This document shows positions 5,946 to 7,136 of a stretch of DNA of 7,136 nt, one piece after another; within the stretch, counting starts at the first letter, position 1; each line of letters starts with the position of its first letter. The stretch is from Thermoplasmata archaeon M9B2D (GTDB lineage Archaea > Thermoplasmatota > E2 > DHVEG-1). Location of the stretch: assembly GCA_002900555.1 (NCBI GenBank), contig MUGD01000098.1, positions 1 to 7,136 on the forward strand. Reading direction: 5' to 3'. The notes under the pieces are model-generated. The model did not search any database. It had not been told where the DNA came from and worked only from the letters and a program-made list of their open reading frames with translations. The translations under genes were made by a program, and so were the position numbers.

Positions 5946-7136
5946 ATGGATACTATGCAAAAAGAAGAAATCGAACAGCTTCTTGTTGATAACCAGCATC
6001 TTAAAGAATATCTTGAATCAATACGCCATAAGATGGGAAACCCTGTCTTTTTTAGTAAAGTACCTCATGAGGCCGGAAACGAGTCATATCCAAATTTCAT
6101 CTACCCTACCAAAGGGGTTGTTTTTATCCATATCTACCGGACACAGGACATGGATGAATTAGAATACCATGTCATCGAACCGACAATAAACGATGTGCTT
6201 AGAGAGAAACTTGATGTGATTCTTAAATTAATTGTCAAAAAAGCACCTGAGAAAAAAAGCGTGCTTACAGACGATGAAATGCGAGATGTGTTAAAGGAGT
6301 TAATCGATGAGATTGCAGTCATTGACGAGAAGGCAGGAACACAGGGGGTACCAAAAAAGAGGAGAAACGCTAGACAAGAAAAGGTGAAAGTAACATCTTT
6401 TCAGAAGAATGTGCTTCAGTATAACATCATAAAAACGCTTGTGGGCGGTGGGCCTCTTGAAGCGTTCATGAGGGACCCCTATCTTGAGGATATTCATTTT
6501 GTAGCCAATGAAAAGATACATCTCATCCATAAAGTCTTCGGGATGATTAAGACTAATATTGTCGTCGGAGAGAAAGAATCACCAAAGTTTACAAGGGCGT
6601 TTAGTGAAAAGATGGGTGCACCGGTCAGTGAAGGCCGACCGATTGTAGATGGTGTATTACCTGATGGGAGCAGAGGAAACATCATCTATAGCTCCGCGGT
6701 AAGCATCAAAGGGCCTAGTATGACGATACGACGGTTTACCGAAACCCCTATCAGTGTGACACAGTTGATCAAGTGGGGAACGCTAAGCTCAAGCATCGCC
6801 GCATATCTTTGGTTGTGTTTACAGTATGGACGCAGTTTTTTCATCTGTGGTGGGACCGCCTGTGGGAAAACCACGACCATGAACTCGATTATTCCCTTTG
6901 TTCCACCTCAAAAAAAGATCTACACTGCAGAAGGCACCCCTGAGCTGCAAGTCCCGCACACGGTCTGGCAACGGCTTTTAACCAAGACCACGGGTCCAAA
7001 AGAAGGACAGGTCGATCTCTTTGACCTTTTAAAGGCGGCCTTACGATCACGACCTGATTATATCATCCCTGGGGAGGTCAGAGGTGCTGAGGGGAACATC
7101 GTGTTTCAGGCTATGCAAACAGGACATCCATGTATG
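5946..7136 (+). CDS. arlI: Second, tandem ArlI (FlaI) paralogue (partial, runs off the right edge)
   Basis: The frame is open for 397 codons from ATG 5946 to the last base, without a stop, so about 140 C-terminal residues should lie outside. It begins MDTMQKEEIEQLLVDNQHLK and aligns end to end with the first arlI: by eye about three quarters identical over the ATPase domain, lower in the N-terminal part. It has YPNFIYPTKGVVFIHIYRTQ, GGGPLEAFMRDPYLEDIHF, Walker A GGTACGKT (302-309), Asp box AEGTPELQVPH (E329) and Walker B DYIIPGE (371-377), then GEVRGAEG and the start of the His box (H394). A basic segment around residues 127-155 (VPKKRRNARQEKVKV) makes it six residues longer before the P-loop. 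The P-loop has Cys306 and the Asp-box Asp is Gly330. The Shine-Dalgarno site is the GAGGAAAAGGGAAG tract at 5926-5939. It is probably co-transcribed with arlI, 47 bases upstream, and looks functional rather than decayed. Confidence 0.9.
   Translation, partial: MDTMQKEEIEQLLVDNQHLKEYLESIRHKMGNPVFFSKVPHEAGNESYPNFIYPTKGVVFIHIYRTQDMDELEYHVIEPTINDVLREKLDVILKLIVKKAPEKKSVLTDDEMRDVLKELIDEIAVIDEKAGTQGVPKKRRNARQEKVKVTSFQKNVLQYNIIKTLVGGGPLEAFMRDPYLEDIHFVANEKIHLIHKVFGMIKTNIVVGEKESPKFTRAFSEKMGAPVSEGRPIVDGVLPDGSRGNIIYSSAVSIKGPSMTIRRFTETPISVTQLIKWGTLSSSIAAYLWLCLQYGRSFFICGGTACGKTTTMNSIIPFVPPQKKIYTAEGTPELQVPHTVWQRLLTKTTGPKEGQVDLFDLLKAALRSRPDYIIPGEVRGAEGNIVFQAMQTGHPCM

Noticed and set aside
4270..7136. Type IV pilus or secretion ATPase identity for the tandem ATPases
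   Set aside because: The neighbours arlC, arlD, arlF, arlG and arlH and the archaellum-type sequence blocks make ArlI the better fit for both copies, although the tree has not been computed.

Overview
The window is archaeal and carries most of an archaellum (archaeal flagellum) motor operon on the + strand, with a divergent, probably regulatory gene at the left edge on the - strand. Reasons for an archaeal call: the arlC-arlD-arlF-arlG-arlH-arlI gene series is exclusive to archaea; a TATA-type promoter precedes the operon; and most genes start behind Shine-Dalgarno sites of the GGAGG/GGTGA type. The DNA is moderately AT-rich. The ArlI signature (PGE-RG-EG-VFQAMQTGHP) and the PAS protein recall methanogen-type Euryarchaeota (Methanomicrobia-like). 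That assignment is from memory of the families and is tentative.

Layout. Bases 1-574 (-) encode the N-terminal 191 residues of a PAS-domain protein with an acidic, repetitive tail that runs off the left edge; its 5' end is ambiguous, being either a one-base frameshift or a short overlapping leader ORF. Bases 622-947 are non-coding and hold the divergent promoters. From 948 rightwards all genes are co-directional: arlC (coiled coil, TTG start), arlD/E (C-terminal FlaD/E domain), a 104-base gap with a small hairpin, arlF and arlG (membrane-anchored stator-like proteins), arlH (KaiC-like ATPase without doubt about its P-loop) and arlI (motor ATPase). A second, clearly homologous arlI copy starts 47 bases after the first and runs off the right edge, open to the last base.

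How they work together. In characterised archaella, ArlI forms a hexameric ATPase that, with the membrane platform ArlJ, drives both filament assembly and rotation. ArlH binds ArlI and modulates it. The cytosolic ArlC/D/E proteins form the ring that receives chemotaxis input, and ArlF/ArlG link the filament to the S-layer as stator. No archaellin gene, prepilin peptidase or arlJ lies in the window; arlJ is expected just to the right.

The main oddity is the tandem pair of ArlI ATPases, which differ from each other at the P-loop and Asp-box, in an operon that begins with arlC rather than with archaellin genes. I found no tRNA, rRNA, CRISPR array or mobile element.
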